64,000 nucleotides of DNA from Chaetomium olivaceum (Eukaryota > Ascomycota > Sordariomycetes > Sordariales > Chaetomiaceae). The notes under the pieces were generated by a model. That model was not told the DNA's origin, ran no database searches, and saw nothing but the letters and a program-made list of their open reading frames with translations. Below, piece after piece: positions 1 through 9,994 of the stretch. Position numbers and translations under genes: made by a program. Position 1 is the stretch's first letter. Every line of letters starts with the position of its first letter. The DNA is taken from positions 456,562-520,561 of the forward strand of contig JAYWVB010000024.1 in NCBI GenBank assembly GCA_039881045.1, given 5' to 3'.

Positions 1-1698
1 AGTTTTACTGATTTCCTCATCCCCCACGACTACCGCGGCCCGAATCCCGATGCCGGCGTTCAGCCGTGCCAAAATCTCCGTCGCCTTCTGGCTCTGCTCC
101 GGCGTCACGTACGCACAAGATGACACCAGCCGGATCGAGTGGACAATGACTATGGCGGCAGCACCGTCGTGGGGGACGGTTCCAGGGAGGCCACCGGGAG
201 TGACATCGCCGAGCGCGTATGGCACGGTCGCGAGGATGTCATCTATCACAGTAGCCACATCCATCTCAAGAAACGGGAGATACTCGTCCAGCGTCCCACC
301 AACCCCATCCCCTTGTTCCTGCTGATAGTGGTGCGTAATCATGCTCATCAGCAAGATGAGGCGTGCAGACCGGATCAAGATGATAGTGCAAGCCGTTTCC
401 ACGTCGTAGTGCGTCGTCCCTGATGCAACTTGTCCCAGTGCAGTCGGCGTCCCGAGCCCCTTGAACATGCTGTGCCAATAATCTGCGGCCTCGACATCCC
501 AGCGGTGGAAATCATCAAGCGTTTCGGAGCATTTCTGTATCACGGATAGTTGTTCTTCGGCGTCGAGATAAACACTTCCTGAAAGCAGTTTGTGTCGTAG
601 CACCAGCGTCTTGGACATCATGCCAAGGGCGCGGAGTAGGGGGTCGAAGGCGCCCCAGGCGGTGGCAATGGCTCCAGGATCGACGTAGGTGTCGTCGTCC
701 TGCAGAAACGAATAAACGTGCTGTCGAGGAGTCAATATTGCTTCATAGTAGGTGTGCCCAGCAGCAGCTGGGCTGACATGGAGGTACATCAGAACTTACC
801 AACCGAATGAGAGCCAAGAATAAGAGCTCTGCTCCCCGACTGGTCGCAATCTGCTCCGGCCCTCGTTTCTCCACGAGGTAATAAAGCCCAGGAGCATGCT
901 CGCGGGGGCCACCGGTTTGTTCACCACAGATGTCGTTCAGCATGCACAGGAGCAAGACCGACGTTATGACTTTGTCGTCGGTGGCTTGCTCTTCGGATTG
1001 TATCAGGTTTTGTAGCATACGGATGGCGCGACTGTAATTCTCGTATGACTGAACGCGAAACTTCTCGCCGCCAAATTTGTTGTATGCCGCCATCTGGGCG
1101 ACACTGAGGGTGGCCGCTTCCAGGAGGCCATGGCTGTGGGAGTCGTACAGACTGGGGAGGAAACTCAAGTGACCCGGGAATCCATCGTCTCGGTTTGGCG
1201 AGACAAAACGATGGATGAAATAGAACAGAGAGACGTGGTCGTAGCAAGGATCGGGTGCGCGAGGAAGACCTTGGATTAAGGTGAGGTTCTTAGCGCCTTG
1301 TTGTTGCGGTGTCGGCAGAAGAGCTGATATTGGTTGTTGTTTCCGCCGTTGTCGTTGTTCACCGGCCCTTCCGGCCACGCCGGATTGTGGAGAGCTTTTG
1401 CGTCTCGGGGTCTTGCTCGCCTGCTCTTGTTTGCCTTCCTGTGCCGTAGCGGAACCACCAACCGCGACAGAGCCGGGGCTTGAGCGGTGTCGAAACTGGA
1501 ACTGATCCGTGTATCCAGTGCATGGTTTGCCGTAGATTAAGCAACGGCGACATGATGGTCTGGCTTCGTCGCACTTTTAGCCACTGGCAGTTAGTCCCTC
1601 CGTCAAGCGGGTCAGGGGGGCCATCCAACGGCACAAACCTTTACTTTCCGCTGGCGACAGCGCAAACAACCCCTGCTAAAGTGTCCTGGAAATACCAT
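1..1698 (-). CDS. Zn2Cys6 fungal transcription factor (3' end beyond window)
   Basis: Nuclear regulator of the Gal4-type binuclear zinc cluster family; 518 residues lie in the window and the gene continues past the left edge. Splice model: exon 1 1698-1639, exon 2 1573-800, exon 3 720-1 (still open). Joining exons 1 and 2 gives the complete cluster CLRCRQRKVKC followed by CRRC and a last Cys, spacing C-x2-C-x6-C-x6-C-x2-C-x6-C, so the first intron (GTTTGT donor) splits the zinc cluster. The second intron has a GTAAGT donor and CAG acceptor. The rest looks like the helical fungal-specific TF domain, with many Leu and Ala residues and HSHGLLEAA-like segments. It is divergent from the SDR gene across about 540 bp and is the natural candidate regulator of the SDR/esterase/monooxygenase trio (inference). 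Its target is unknown. Confidence 0.88.
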
Positions 1699-2234
1699 CG
1701 TTCCCAGCTCAAACAAACCCAGAGCCGGAAGCGGGCGATATGGAACCGTTGCAATGCCGAAAGGTGGAGGAGGTGGGAGAATATTGGGCCGAGTACAAAT
1801 CTGGGGAAAGGCCGAGTTTGCGACGCCAGCACCACCGCGTCGACAACTGGCGAAAGGCAAGCGCGTCACTCTGCTGGTACCTTACTCAGGTTGGTTTAGC
1901 TTGCGATGCATGCCGAGGTTGTATCCGGACTAGCATCCCAGCCCGATGGAGCATTGTTGCAGATCCTTTCAGGGGGGGTTGCCGAGGGGCATCTTCGACA
2001 TCTGCGCAACACCAGAAACACAGTTCCGTGAACACGTTGAATCGTGAAGAGGAATGGTGTATATCTAGACTAGATAATGTGAAACCAACTCTGATGTGTT
2101 CCGTATTGCTGAATAGCGTTCTCGCCCGCTACCCACTTTGCTAAGTTTCATCACTATTCGTCCTCCACCCATCTCACCAACCCAACATCCTCAAGAATAC
2201 TAGCAACTCGTCCTTTTGATCCCATCCCCTTACC
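1699..2234. promoter_or_regulatory. shared divergent promoter region, TF gene / SDR gene
   Basis: This 536 bp gap separates the start codons of the leftward Zn2Cys6 gene and the rightward SDR gene. I see no ORF of note in it. The 100 bp before the SDR start is C/T-rich, as fungal leaders commonly are. Any operator is inferred; I could not assign a specific CGG-triplet pair with confidence. Confidence 0.45.
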
Positions 2235-3323
2235 ATGGCTTCTTTTCTCTACTCTCCCGTTATCGACATGATAGCTTCTTTGGGTCGGGTCATCCTCTCG
2301 CCTGTCTTGTCGGGCCCAATCCTTGTGTCCATCACGTACTACCCCGATACTGTGCGCCGCCTCATCGCCTCGGCCGCCAAATTTCTCCCGGAGCAGGTCA
2401 TGACGTCGGTCTTATCCCTACCGCCACATGTTGCGACAACTACTTTACGGGTTCTCGCCGTGTTGAGCCTTGTCCGCTCAGTGAACGGGGCGTTAAACAC
2501 CATGGCTTCGAACTCTTGGCGGCTCACTGCGGCAAAAGGATGGGACTGGCCAAACGAAGTTGCCGTGGTCACAGGAGGTTCGAGCGGGATTGGGAAGGGT
2601 ATTGTTGAGGGGCTCGTCGCCCTCGGTGCTCGCGTCGCCGTATTGGACATCCAGGACTTGCCCAAGGAGTTGCAAGGGAACGCACGCATCCGGTTTTTCC
2701 ACTGCGACGTGACGTCGGCTGAATCTGTGGCGGCAGCGGCAGAGGCAGTCCGCAACGAGTTTGGGCATCCCTCCATTCTCGTCAACAACGCGGGGATCGC
2801 CCGGCCCATGCCCATTCTCAAGACACCAGAGGAGTACCTCCGTAAGATATTCGGCGTCAATGTCATGTCCCTGTGGTTCACGACGCAGCAATTCCTTCCC
2901 CCGATGATCCAGCTCAACAAGGGCCACATTGTGACTGTGGCGAGCATCGCGTCTTTTGTCGCTCTCGCCACGGCTGCTGATTATTCGGCAACAAAGGCCG
3001 GCGCCCTGGCCTTTCACGAGTCGCTCGCATCTGAGATCAAACATCAATACAAAGCCCCGAGCGTTCTCACATCCGTAATCCACCCAAACTTTGTCCGGAC
3101 GCCACTCCTTGACGGGTTTTCTGGTCGCCTTGAGCGCGCTGGAGTCCGGATGCTCACAAGCGATAGGATTGCGGATGAGGTGGTCGCTCAAATCAAAAGC
3201 CGGAGGGGTGGTCAACTGGTGATCCCGAGCTCGGCCACCGGCATATCCGCAATCAGGGGCTGGCCGACATGGCTCCAGGAGTTTGTGCGCGATGCTGTCG
3301 CGAAGGGGGCAGTGAAGCCGTAA
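2235..3323 (+). CDS. short-chain dehydrogenase/reductase (SDR, RDH10/SDR16C-like)
   Basis: NAD(P)-dependent oxidoreductase of 362 residues encoded by a single exon. Visible motifs are the Rossmann glycine motif TGGSSGIG at about residues 113-120, an acidic residue in VLDIQD that suggests NAD preference, NNAG at about 184-187, the catalytic Ser near 237 and YSATK with Tyr250 and Lys254. About 100 residues precede the Rossmann fold and contain hydrophobic stretches (around residues 1-50 and 60-85), so membrane association, for example with the endoplasmic reticulum, is likely. Long N-terminal membrane segments are typical of SDR16C/RDH10-like enzymes acting on long-chain or lipophilic alcohols. 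The next two genes encode an esterase and a flavin monooxygenase on the same strand, which suggests a shared pathway for a lipophilic alcohol/ketone/ester. The substrate is unknown. Confidence 0.9.
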   Translation: MASFLYSPVIDMIASLGRVILSPVLSGPILVSITYYPDTVRRLIASAAKFLPEQVMTSVLSLPPHVATTTLRVLAVLSLVRSVNGALNTMASNSWRLTAAKGWDWPNEVAVVTGGSSGIGKGIVEGLVALGARVAVLDIQDLPKELQGNARIRFFHCDVTSAESVAAAAEAVRNEFGHPSILVNNAGIARPMPILKTPEEYLRKIFGVNVMSLWFTTQQFLPPMIQLNKGHIVTVASIASFVALATAADYSATKAGALAFHESLASEIKHQYKAPSVLTSVIHPNFVRTPLLDGFSGRLERAGVRMLTSDRIADEVVAQIKSRRGGQLVIPSSATGISAIRGWPTWLQEFVRDAVAKGAVKP

Positions 3324-3776
3324 CGAAGGTAGCGCTCTGGCACTGGCGGAAGATAAGATTGCGTAAGTGAAAGTTGGAACGAACAGAACACATAAACGGC
3401 CAAAATTCAAGCTTCTGCTTAAGTTACTTTGTGCTGAGTTGTCTGGTTCTTTTGGACATTTCTGATCTTTAACGATGGCATAAACCCTGAATGATATTGG
3501 GAGGTACTGGGATAGAATCAACATGATAAGACATTAAATCAGCTGTGATATCACCATACTATGTTTCACATTTCTCCGTTCATGTCCCAAGGCAAATCAG
3601 GAGCAGTCAGCCACAATCGGTAAGCACCATGATGGACCCCGGTCCATGGCCCCGTTCTCCCCTCCCTGCCACTGGGCCCAGAAAGTATAGAAAGATGGAA
3701 CCTCACCCATCACTGAATCTAACCACCTCAGACACTACCTATCAGCCTCCCAATCTGCCATCCGAACAATTGCAAC
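3324..3776. other. intergenic region between SDR and esterase genes
   Basis: This 453 bp stretch holds the 3' region of the SDR gene and the promoter of the esterase gene. An overlapping reading frame from about 3545 is out of frame with the esterase and has no recognisable domain. I see no repeat or RNA gene. Confidence 0.5.
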
Positions 3777-4961
3777 ATGGGGAAGACACCAGCACCAAAG
3801 GCAAGTGCTCTTCAGGTTTCCACCAGGAGCGCCTCCCGCGTGATGCTCTTATTCATGTACTTCTACACCCTCTTGACGACCCCATTTCTGCTCGCTCATT
3901 TTACGTTCGACATACTTTTGACCTTGCTCCCATGGACACGACCCACGAAAGAGTGGTCACTGAATCAAGCGGCCCGTATGCGGGTAGTCAGGCTGGTTCT
4001 CCTCTACTGGTCCCGCCTGCGCTGGGGAGACCGACTGACACTCCGCCCCGGCGGCGAACGCAACCGATTCGAAGTGATGCACCCACGATCACCGAAACTT
4101 TACAGAGGACCCCTTTCAGATGCGATGATCCAGCCAGAGGCCATCGGCACAACCTGGACACCAGCACGGCCACCACCCCCGGCATTGGTACGACCGGAGC
4201 TCACTGTGGTGCTGCACTTCCACGGTGGTGGATTTGCCATCGGGAACGGGCGTGATGAGGACACCGGATATCTAGCTCAGACCCTGATTCAACACATGGG
4301 CTGCAGACTCGTTTGCACACCCCAATATCGGCTCTCGAGCGGCAGGAACGGGCGGTTCCCAGCCCCGGTGCAAGACGCGCTGACGTCCTATCTCTGGCTC
4401 CTCCGAGAAAAAGGTATCCCCGCTCGTCAGGTCATTTTCTCGGGCGACTCAGCGGGCGGCAACATTGCTCTCGGCTTGTTGCGCTACATCTACGAACACG
4501 GCGCCGAGCTAGACATCCCGGCCCCGGGCGCCGTTGCGCTTTGGTCGCCGTGGGTAGACGTGGCAGGGGCTATCGATCAAGACATGCGTCAATCGCCCAA
4601 CTACAAGACTGACTACCTCAACAAGGAATTTGGCTACTGGGGCGCCGCAACCGTGTCCGAGGGAGCTGACCCTTCGGGACCATATCTCTCCTCACTTCAC
4701 CACCCGTTCAAACCACCCATGGCGGACATGCCCATGTTTCTCCACGGGGGTGACCGAGAGGTGCTTTGGGACGACATACAGGTCTTTGCGCAACGCTATA
4801 AGACCATTGGCTGGAAGGTGCACCTGGGCGTGTCCAAACATTGCCCTCATGACATTCTTTTGCTAGGATCTCGGCTCGGGTTTGAGAACGAGGCCGAGGA
4901 GGCAGCGAAGGAGGCGGGCAAGTTCTTCTCGACAACGGCAAACATGAAGCTGAGCTGCTAA
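3777..4961 (+). CDS. alpha/beta hydrolase, HSL-type esterase/lipase, membrane-anchored
   Basis: Carboxylesterase of the hormone-sensitive-lipase (alpha/beta hydrolase-3) family, 394 residues, single exon. The oxyanion-hole motif HGGG is at residues 149-152, the nucleophile lies in GDSAGG (Ser about 225), the acid is expected in the GGDREVLWDD segment and the His in HCPHD. Residues about 22-50 form one strongly hydrophobic segment, so the enzyme is probably anchored to a membrane with the catalytic domain on one side. It lies between an SDR and a Baeyer-Villiger-type monooxygenase. An esterase in that company could hydrolyse the ester made by the monooxygenase (inference). Being intronless, like its two neighbours, is notable because most genes in this window are interrupted. 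Confidence 0.9.
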   Translation: MGKTPAPKASALQVSTRSASRVMLLFMYFYTLLTTPFLLAHFTFDILLTLLPWTRPTKEWSLNQAARMRVVRLVLLYWSRLRWGDRLTLRPGGERNRFEVMHPRSPKLYRGPLSDAMIQPEAIGTTWTPARPPPPALVRPELTVVLHFHGGGFAIGNGRDEDTGYLAQTLIQHMGCRLVCTPQYRLSSGRNGRFPAPVQDALTSYLWLLREKGIPARQVIFSGDSAGGNIALGLLRYIYEHGAELDIPAPGAVALWSPWVDVAGAIDQDMRQSPNYKTDYLNKEFGYWGAATVSEGADPSGPYLSSLHHPFKPPMADMPMFLHGGDREVLWDDIQVFAQRYKTIGWKVHLGVSKHCPHDILLLGSRLGFENEAEEAAKEAGKFFSTTANMKLSC

Positions 4962-5831
4962 TAACCGGGATTTATCTGGTTTGGGGAGGGGAGGGAGGGG
5001 CTCGGGAATGGGACCGGTGGGCCTACTCTGTGAAGTATCTCTGAAATGGAATAGCTTCCGAGAAGATGAATTTGGGAATACAGCCTACGCAGTCAAACCG
5101 ATCCGGCATCGTGCTCATGGCCGCACATGCTTCATGCATCTCAAAAAGACACTCCGAGGTAGGTTGTGTTGTTCTCAAGGTAACGGAAAGATGACCACGG
5201 TAGGAGAGTCGAAGCCAGAGCCGAGGTATTGTGTAAAGGGTAGTCTCAAGCATTGGCCTGTGGGGTATTGGAGTCATGCGGGGTGGAGGACGGCATGCGG
5301 GAAGCGCAGAAACTGTAACGTTAGTACAGTGTCGGCTAGTTTAACTTGGACTGTGCTCACTTCTGGCATGGTTTCCGAGCTGGTCCGCGATGATGTCAAA
5401 TAGGTCGTGGCTCAAGATTCGGAGATCGGTATCGGATGCTAGGCCGCCTTGGGATGAACTTCAGACTCGGCGGCCAGTTATCACCAATTGTATCACAGAG
5501 AATGTTCCGAGTAGGAGACCCCGGCTAGGCATTCGAGCCCAAACTCGACTCGGTTTGCGACCCCTGAGTTCTGTGGAGTTCCTGGCACCACGCAACGTGG
5601 AGTGTCATTCGGAAGAGCTCCGGAACCTGGCGATCAACTTGCGAAGTGCATCGGGACTTACCCGGACAGAGAGGTACGCGGCCCTGACGAAACCGATCAC
5701 GCATGGCTGGCGATGAAATTTTGTCTAGGAAGAGATCTAGTACATCAAGCTAAAGCCCAAGCTACACTCTCAGATACATTCCTAAGTTCCATCACCCCCT
5801 TGCACATCTTCCTGAACCTCACTGCACCGCA
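4962..5831. other. intergenic region before the flavin monooxygenase gene
   Basis: This 870 bp gap contains only short unlikely reading frames. It starts with a purine-rich GGGGAGGGGAGGG run just after the esterase stop. I see no transposon end, tRNA or conserved motif. It presumably contains the esterase 3' UTR and the monooxygenase promoter. Confidence 0.5.
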
Positions 5832-7307
5832 ATGGCAAACGGCAACCCCGGCGGACTGCCGACTAACGGCATGTTCTTTGACACGATCATCATCGGTGCT
5901 GGCATCTCGGGCATCAACGCCGCCTACCGAATCCAAACCGAAGGACCAGCTGGCACAAGCTACGCCATTTTAGAAGGACGGGACACTCTCGGTGGCACTT
6001 GGGACTTGTTTCGTTACCCGGGCATCCGCTCAGATTCGGATATCTTTACTTTTGGGTTCCCCTGGAGCCCGTGGAAGCATAATGTCTCGCTTGCGTCTGC
6101 CGACCAAATCAGAACTTATATGAGGCAGTCGGCCGAGTCTCAAGGCATCGATCAGCACATCCTTTACCGCCACAGCGTGGTGTCGGCAAACTGGAGCTCA
6201 GCGGACAAAAATTGGGAGTTGCAGGTTCAAGTGAGCGGAAAAAACAAGCGCCTCACTATCCGGTCACGGTTCTTGCTCCTGGGCACGGGCTACTACGACT
6301 ACGAAAAGCCCCTGGAAACGACGATCCCCGGCCTTGAGAATTTTGCGGGACGGGTTATTCATCCACAATTCTGGCCCGAGGACTACGACTACACTGACAA
6401 GACGGTCGTGATAATTGGCAGCGGCGCCACGGCGGTGACCGTCCTCCCTGCCATGGCCGAAAAGGCAAAACAGGTCACCATGCTGCAGAGAAGCCCCGGC
6501 TACGTATTTTCGCTTCCGTCGAACAGCATCATAACAGCACTGCTTTTCGCGATCCTCCCTATCAGCATTGCTCACTATCTCAACCGCATCATGTGGCTTC
6601 TCAGGAGCCACCTGACGACCGTTCTCTGCCGGACGTGGCCCGGGTTGGCCAAGCGAATCATCAAATACGCCACAGTCAAGCAGCTGCCGCCGGACATCCC
6701 ATGGGACCCCAACTTCAAACCCCGGTACAACCCCTGGGAGCAGCGTTTCTGCGCTTGTGTCGACGGTGACTTTTTTGCCGCTCTCCGCTCCGGCAAAGGC
6801 AACGTGGTTACGGGCACGATCAGAACCGTTACAGAAAAGACCATCGAGTTGAACTCGGGCGAGAGGCTCCAACCGGACCTGATCGTCACCGCCACAGGGC
6901 TCAAGCTTCGGTTTGGTGGTGGGATCCGTTTCGCGGTGGACGGCCAGCCCTTCGAGTGGTCGGACAAATTCGCGTGGAGGGCGGCCATGCTTGAAGGTGT
7001 GCCTAACATGGTCTTCCTCACCGGCTACGAGACGGCGTCTTGGACGTTGGGCGCAGATGTCAGTGCTCGGCTGTTCGTGCGCATCCTCCGGGAGATGAAA
7101 AAGAGGGAGGCCACGGTGGCGGTTCCGCGACCATCGCGGTCGATGCCGGATAAGCCCATGATGAGCTTAAGTTCCACGTACCTCAAGACGGTCAGGGAGG
7201 TGCTGCCCAAAGCAGGAACAGGGGTTTGGGCAGCAAAGACGAATTACTTTGCGGACATGGCGAGGGCAAAATGGGGCAGCATATCCGCAGATTTGGAGTA
7301 TTCTTAA
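5832..7307 (+). CDS. flavin-containing monooxygenase, Baeyer-Villiger / MymA-like
   Basis: FAD- and NADPH-dependent monooxygenase of 491 residues in one exon. The FAD-binding GAGISG motif is at 22-27, followed by GGTWDLFRYPGIRSDSD, which is very characteristic of the EthA/MymA-type subgroup. The Baeyer-Villiger fingerprint F-x-G-x3-H-x3-W-P (FAGRVIHPQFWP) is complete at about 171-182. A second Rossmann motif, GSGATA, follows near 196. It probably inserts oxygen next to a ketone to give an ester or lactone, or oxidises an S/N centre. The flanking SDR (alcohol to ketone) and esterase (ester cleavage) make a chemically coherent three-step set. The substrate is unknown. The gene is intronless, and the close match to actinobacterial motifs raises the possibility of bacterial ancestry (inference). 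Confidence 0.92.
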   Translation: MANGNPGGLPTNGMFFDTIIIGAGISGINAAYRIQTEGPAGTSYAILEGRDTLGGTWDLFRYPGIRSDSDIFTFGFPWSPWKHNVSLASADQIRTYMRQSAESQGIDQHILYRHSVVSANWSSADKNWELQVQVSGKNKRLTIRSRFLLLGTGYYDYEKPLETTIPGLENFAGRVIHPQFWPEDYDYTDKTVVIIGSGATAVTVLPAMAEKAKQVTMLQRSPGYVFSLPSNSIITALLFAILPISIAHYLNRIMWLLRSHLTTVLCRTWPGLAKRIIKYATVKQLPPDIPWDPNFKPRYNPWEQRFCACVDGDFFAALRSGKGNVVTGTIRTVTEKTIELNSGERLQPDLIVTATGLKLRFGGGIRFAVDGQPFEWSDKFAWRAAMLEGVPNMVFLTGYETASWTLGADVSARLFVRILREMKKREATVAVPRPSRSMPDKPMMSLSSTYLKTVREVLPKAGTGVWAAKTNYFADMARAKWGSISADLEYS

Positions 7308-8014
7308 GCATCAGTGCAAATAGGGGTAATTAGGCCTATCCACGTACTTTGAGTACATACAACATAATTCTGATCCTCTGCATTCTCTTCCCTGTTTCGC
7401 TAATTACAACCCTCTTGGGGGCTTTGGGTCTCGCGTTCCCGCGCCGACAATGATGTCAACATGTACATTGTACATACCTGGGTATTAGTGCCCACGCTCC
7501 CACGATATGCCCACAATCCCGATATATTGTCTAACCACACGTGCGTCGCCGTTGCCATCTGCGGCTGTCACCTTTCCCCTCATTCCCCGCGCCTGTCCAG
7601 GCTGGTCAGGCTCCACTCGTTCACGATTGGGGTTCGAGAATCCTCACCTGAGTTGCGGGGTGCAGGGGCGGACGGTGATCTTCATGTACTGTACAATAGT
7701 GGAGCGACGCCTCTGTCCGGATTTGGGGTTCCCTTCCGAGCCTGAGCCGCCTGCATCGCGGTTCAAGGCACCACAGAACTACTTTGACGCATGAAATTTC
7801 GGGTCCATTCATGAGTATCGTAACTCACTGCTCGGGGCGAACGGAGGACGATAAGTCCAGGATTCTCAAACACATCGACATCTTGTGAATCGATTCGACT
7901 TGTCTCCCTAAATACCTGCTGCCGGGCTGCTCATCCCGAACCTTCTGCTTCACCGCTCTTAAGTTTCTTCCCTGACAACTTACCATCTCCAAATCCGAAC
8001 CCCAAAAGATCACG
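7308..8014. other. intergenic region, monooxygenase to Sec14-like gene
   Basis: This 707 bp stretch has no supported gene. It contains short self-complementary ATGTACATTGTACAT-type sequence near 7461 and TGTACTGTACA near 7687, which are unremarkable palindromes. The last 100 bp before 8015 is C/T-rich and likely a transcription start region. Confidence 0.45.
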
Positions 8015-9244
8015 ATGTCTGACAAACCCGCGACGGCCCTCTCCGGGTACCTTGGTAACCTTAGTATCGAGGAGGAGGGTAAGTTACAGGAAGTATGGGT
8101 CCATCTTCTCCGGCTTTGCGGTGTTGAGGAAAGTGCCAAACTCGAGACGCCAAACCGGACAAATGAGTTCCGGGAACACCTGAGCGACAAGTCGGCCGAT
8201 ATTTTCCGGCATCGACTATGGACATTCATACTCGCAGATCATCCCGATGTTTTGGTGCTTCGCTTCCTCCGTGCCCGCAAATGGGATGTGGAAAAGGCGG
8301 TGGTCATGTTGGTGTCCGCCCTCAACTGGCGCCACGAGCGGCGGCTCGAGGATGACATTGTGCGCAAAGGAGACAGCGTCGGTCTGGCAGAAATTCAATC
8401 GGCCGACAAAAAAAGCTTCATATCCCAATACCACTCGGGGAAGGCCTACATTCGCGGCTCGGATAAGGAGGGCCGCCCCGTGTTCATCATCAAGGTTCGC
8501 CTGCACGACCCGAAACTTCAGTCGCCCGAATCCATGGAAACATTCGTGCTGCACAACATTGAGACCATCAGGACCATGATCCGGCACCCAAATGAGAAGT
8601 CCTGCCTTCTTTTCGATCTCACTGGCTTTGGGCTGAAGAACATGGACTTTCACGTGGTCAAGTTTCTGGTCCAAGTTTTCGAGGCAAGATATCCGGAATA
8701 TCTGGGCGTAGTGCTTGTTCACAACGCACCATTTGTGTTCTGGGGTTTGTCCTTCTTGCCCCAGCTTATTTGGAACGTCTTGACGCTAATGGCATGCAAT
8801 ACAGGCATCTGGAAGATGATCCAACCATGGCTGGACCCAGTCATCGCATCCAAGATCAATTTCACAAGCAGCAATAAAGATCTCACCCGCTTCATTGCGC
8901 AAGAAAACCTGCAGAAATGTTACGGTGGCCAGGACAATTGGGAGTACAAGTACATCGAGCCGGCACAAGGAGAGGGCGCGCGAATGGGGTCGGAAAAGAA
9001 GCTGCAGGTGGAAGCTGATCGAACCGTGCTTCTGCGCCAGTTTGAACAACTCTCCCTCGAATGGGTGCAGCTGAAGCCTGACTCGCCCGATGCAACGCGG
9101 AAGGTGACGGAGAGACGCGAGCTGGCAGAACAGTTGCGGGACAATTACTGGCGTCTGGACCCCTTCGTCCGGGCCAGAACCTGCTATGACCGAGCAGGCG
9201 TAATCAACGATCGCGGTGAAGTAGACTACAGAGCGGCAAAATAA
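8015..9244 (+). CDS. CRAL-TRIO (Sec14-like) lipid-transfer protein
   Basis: Phosphatidylinositol/lipid-transfer protein of 409 residues, single exon. The N-terminal CRAL-TRIO-N region is seen in DHPDVLVLRFLRARKWDVEK, and the CRAL-TRIO lipid-binding fold follows, including LLFDLTGFGLKNMD and the helix-turn segment ARYPEYLGVVLVHNAPFVF. The segment INFTSSNKDLTRFI and the helical tail are typical of fungal Sec14 homologues of the SFH type. It is expected to be cytosolic or peripheral on membranes and to exchange phospholipids or sterols. It is in the same orientation as the upstream trio, but a functional link to it is not established. Start codon and frame are clear; no intron is needed. Confidence 0.9.
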   Translation: MSDKPATALSGYLGNLSIEEEGKLQEVWVHLLRLCGVEESAKLETPNRTNEFREHLSDKSADIFRHRLWTFILADHPDVLVLRFLRARKWDVEKAVVMLVSALNWRHERRLEDDIVRKGDSVGLAEIQSADKKSFISQYHSGKAYIRGSDKEGRPVFIIKVRLHDPKLQSPESMETFVLHNIETIRTMIRHPNEKSCLLFDLTGFGLKNMDFHVVKFLVQVFEARYPEYLGVVLVHNAPFVFWGLSFLPQLIWNVLTLMACNTGIWKMIQPWLDPVIASKINFTSSNKDLTRFIAQENLQKCYGGQDNWEYKYIEPAQGEGARMGSEKKLQVEADRTVLLRQFEQLSLEWVQLKPDSPDATRKVTERRELAEQLRDNYWRLDPFVRARTCYDRAGVINDRGEVDYRAAK

Positions 9245-9994
9245 GTAGCCAAACCACAATGAGAGGCGTGGCTTTTCCTCTGTAGCCACCATCTTTTAGT
9301 TGATGCTGTGAAGCGTTTCTTGCCACTGGGCCGTATGCTATACCCGTTGCCGGTGCGGGACTGTTGCTACACAGAGTAGGTAACAGGCACGCACCTACCT
9401 TACTCAAGTATCGAACCGAGCAAGGACCACAACCTCCATCACATGAACGCCGAGGCACACGAACAGAATTTACATGACCTTGCAGAGATGTATATTCACA
9501 CCCTCACGTGTCGAGGGATTTTAGTCCTGAAAAACCTGGCCTGGCTACGAAGTACAGCCCGCATACTGTACATAATCGCACAGTACAGATGCGGAGCCTG
9601 CTTTCGATTCGTGTGGATATTCATGGCCGTCACGCCCACCTCCGCCCCGGTGTGCACTCATGCACCCCGGATTTCGGGGGTGTCGATGCTTGGCACACCA
9701 CCCTTGCTCCCTGCAAAATGCAGTTCGAAGCTCCGATGCAAAGTAACCCTGGTGTAGAGCCGGGGCCGGTCTGTGGGGAGATCTGCCAAGTTCAATTGGA
9801 AGATCCCTGACCTGGTGCGCGATCAACTTCCTGTAGTATTCCATTAGAATAACTTGGCTTTGGCCCTCCCAGCCCCGTCCTTCCTCCTTCTCCCGGGCTC
9901 CAGATAACTAACCGGAGTTAAGCGCCGAGTAACATTCGTCTCCATTCTAGCTCGAGCCGCGAACAAGTCGGAACTTCAGCACTACCTCAGTATC
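9245..9994. other. intergenic region with an imperfect inverted repeat
   Basis: This 750 bp gap has no supported gene. At 9559-9571 and 9583-9594 the sequence CCGCATACTGTAC is followed, after about 11 bp, by GTACAGATGCGG, giving an imperfect 12-bp inverted repeat able to form a hairpin. The segment just before 9995 is C-rich leader sequence. Confidence 0.4.

Noticed and set aside
2493..3524. 343-residue minus-strand frame opposite the SDR gene
   Set aside because: It lies antisense to a clear SDR with all catalytic motifs and shows no domain of its own.
3545..4255. 236-residue plus-strand frame overlapping the esterase start
   Set aside because: Different frame from the esterase, Pro/Thr/Arg-rich without domain; the overlapping esterase has a full catalytic set.
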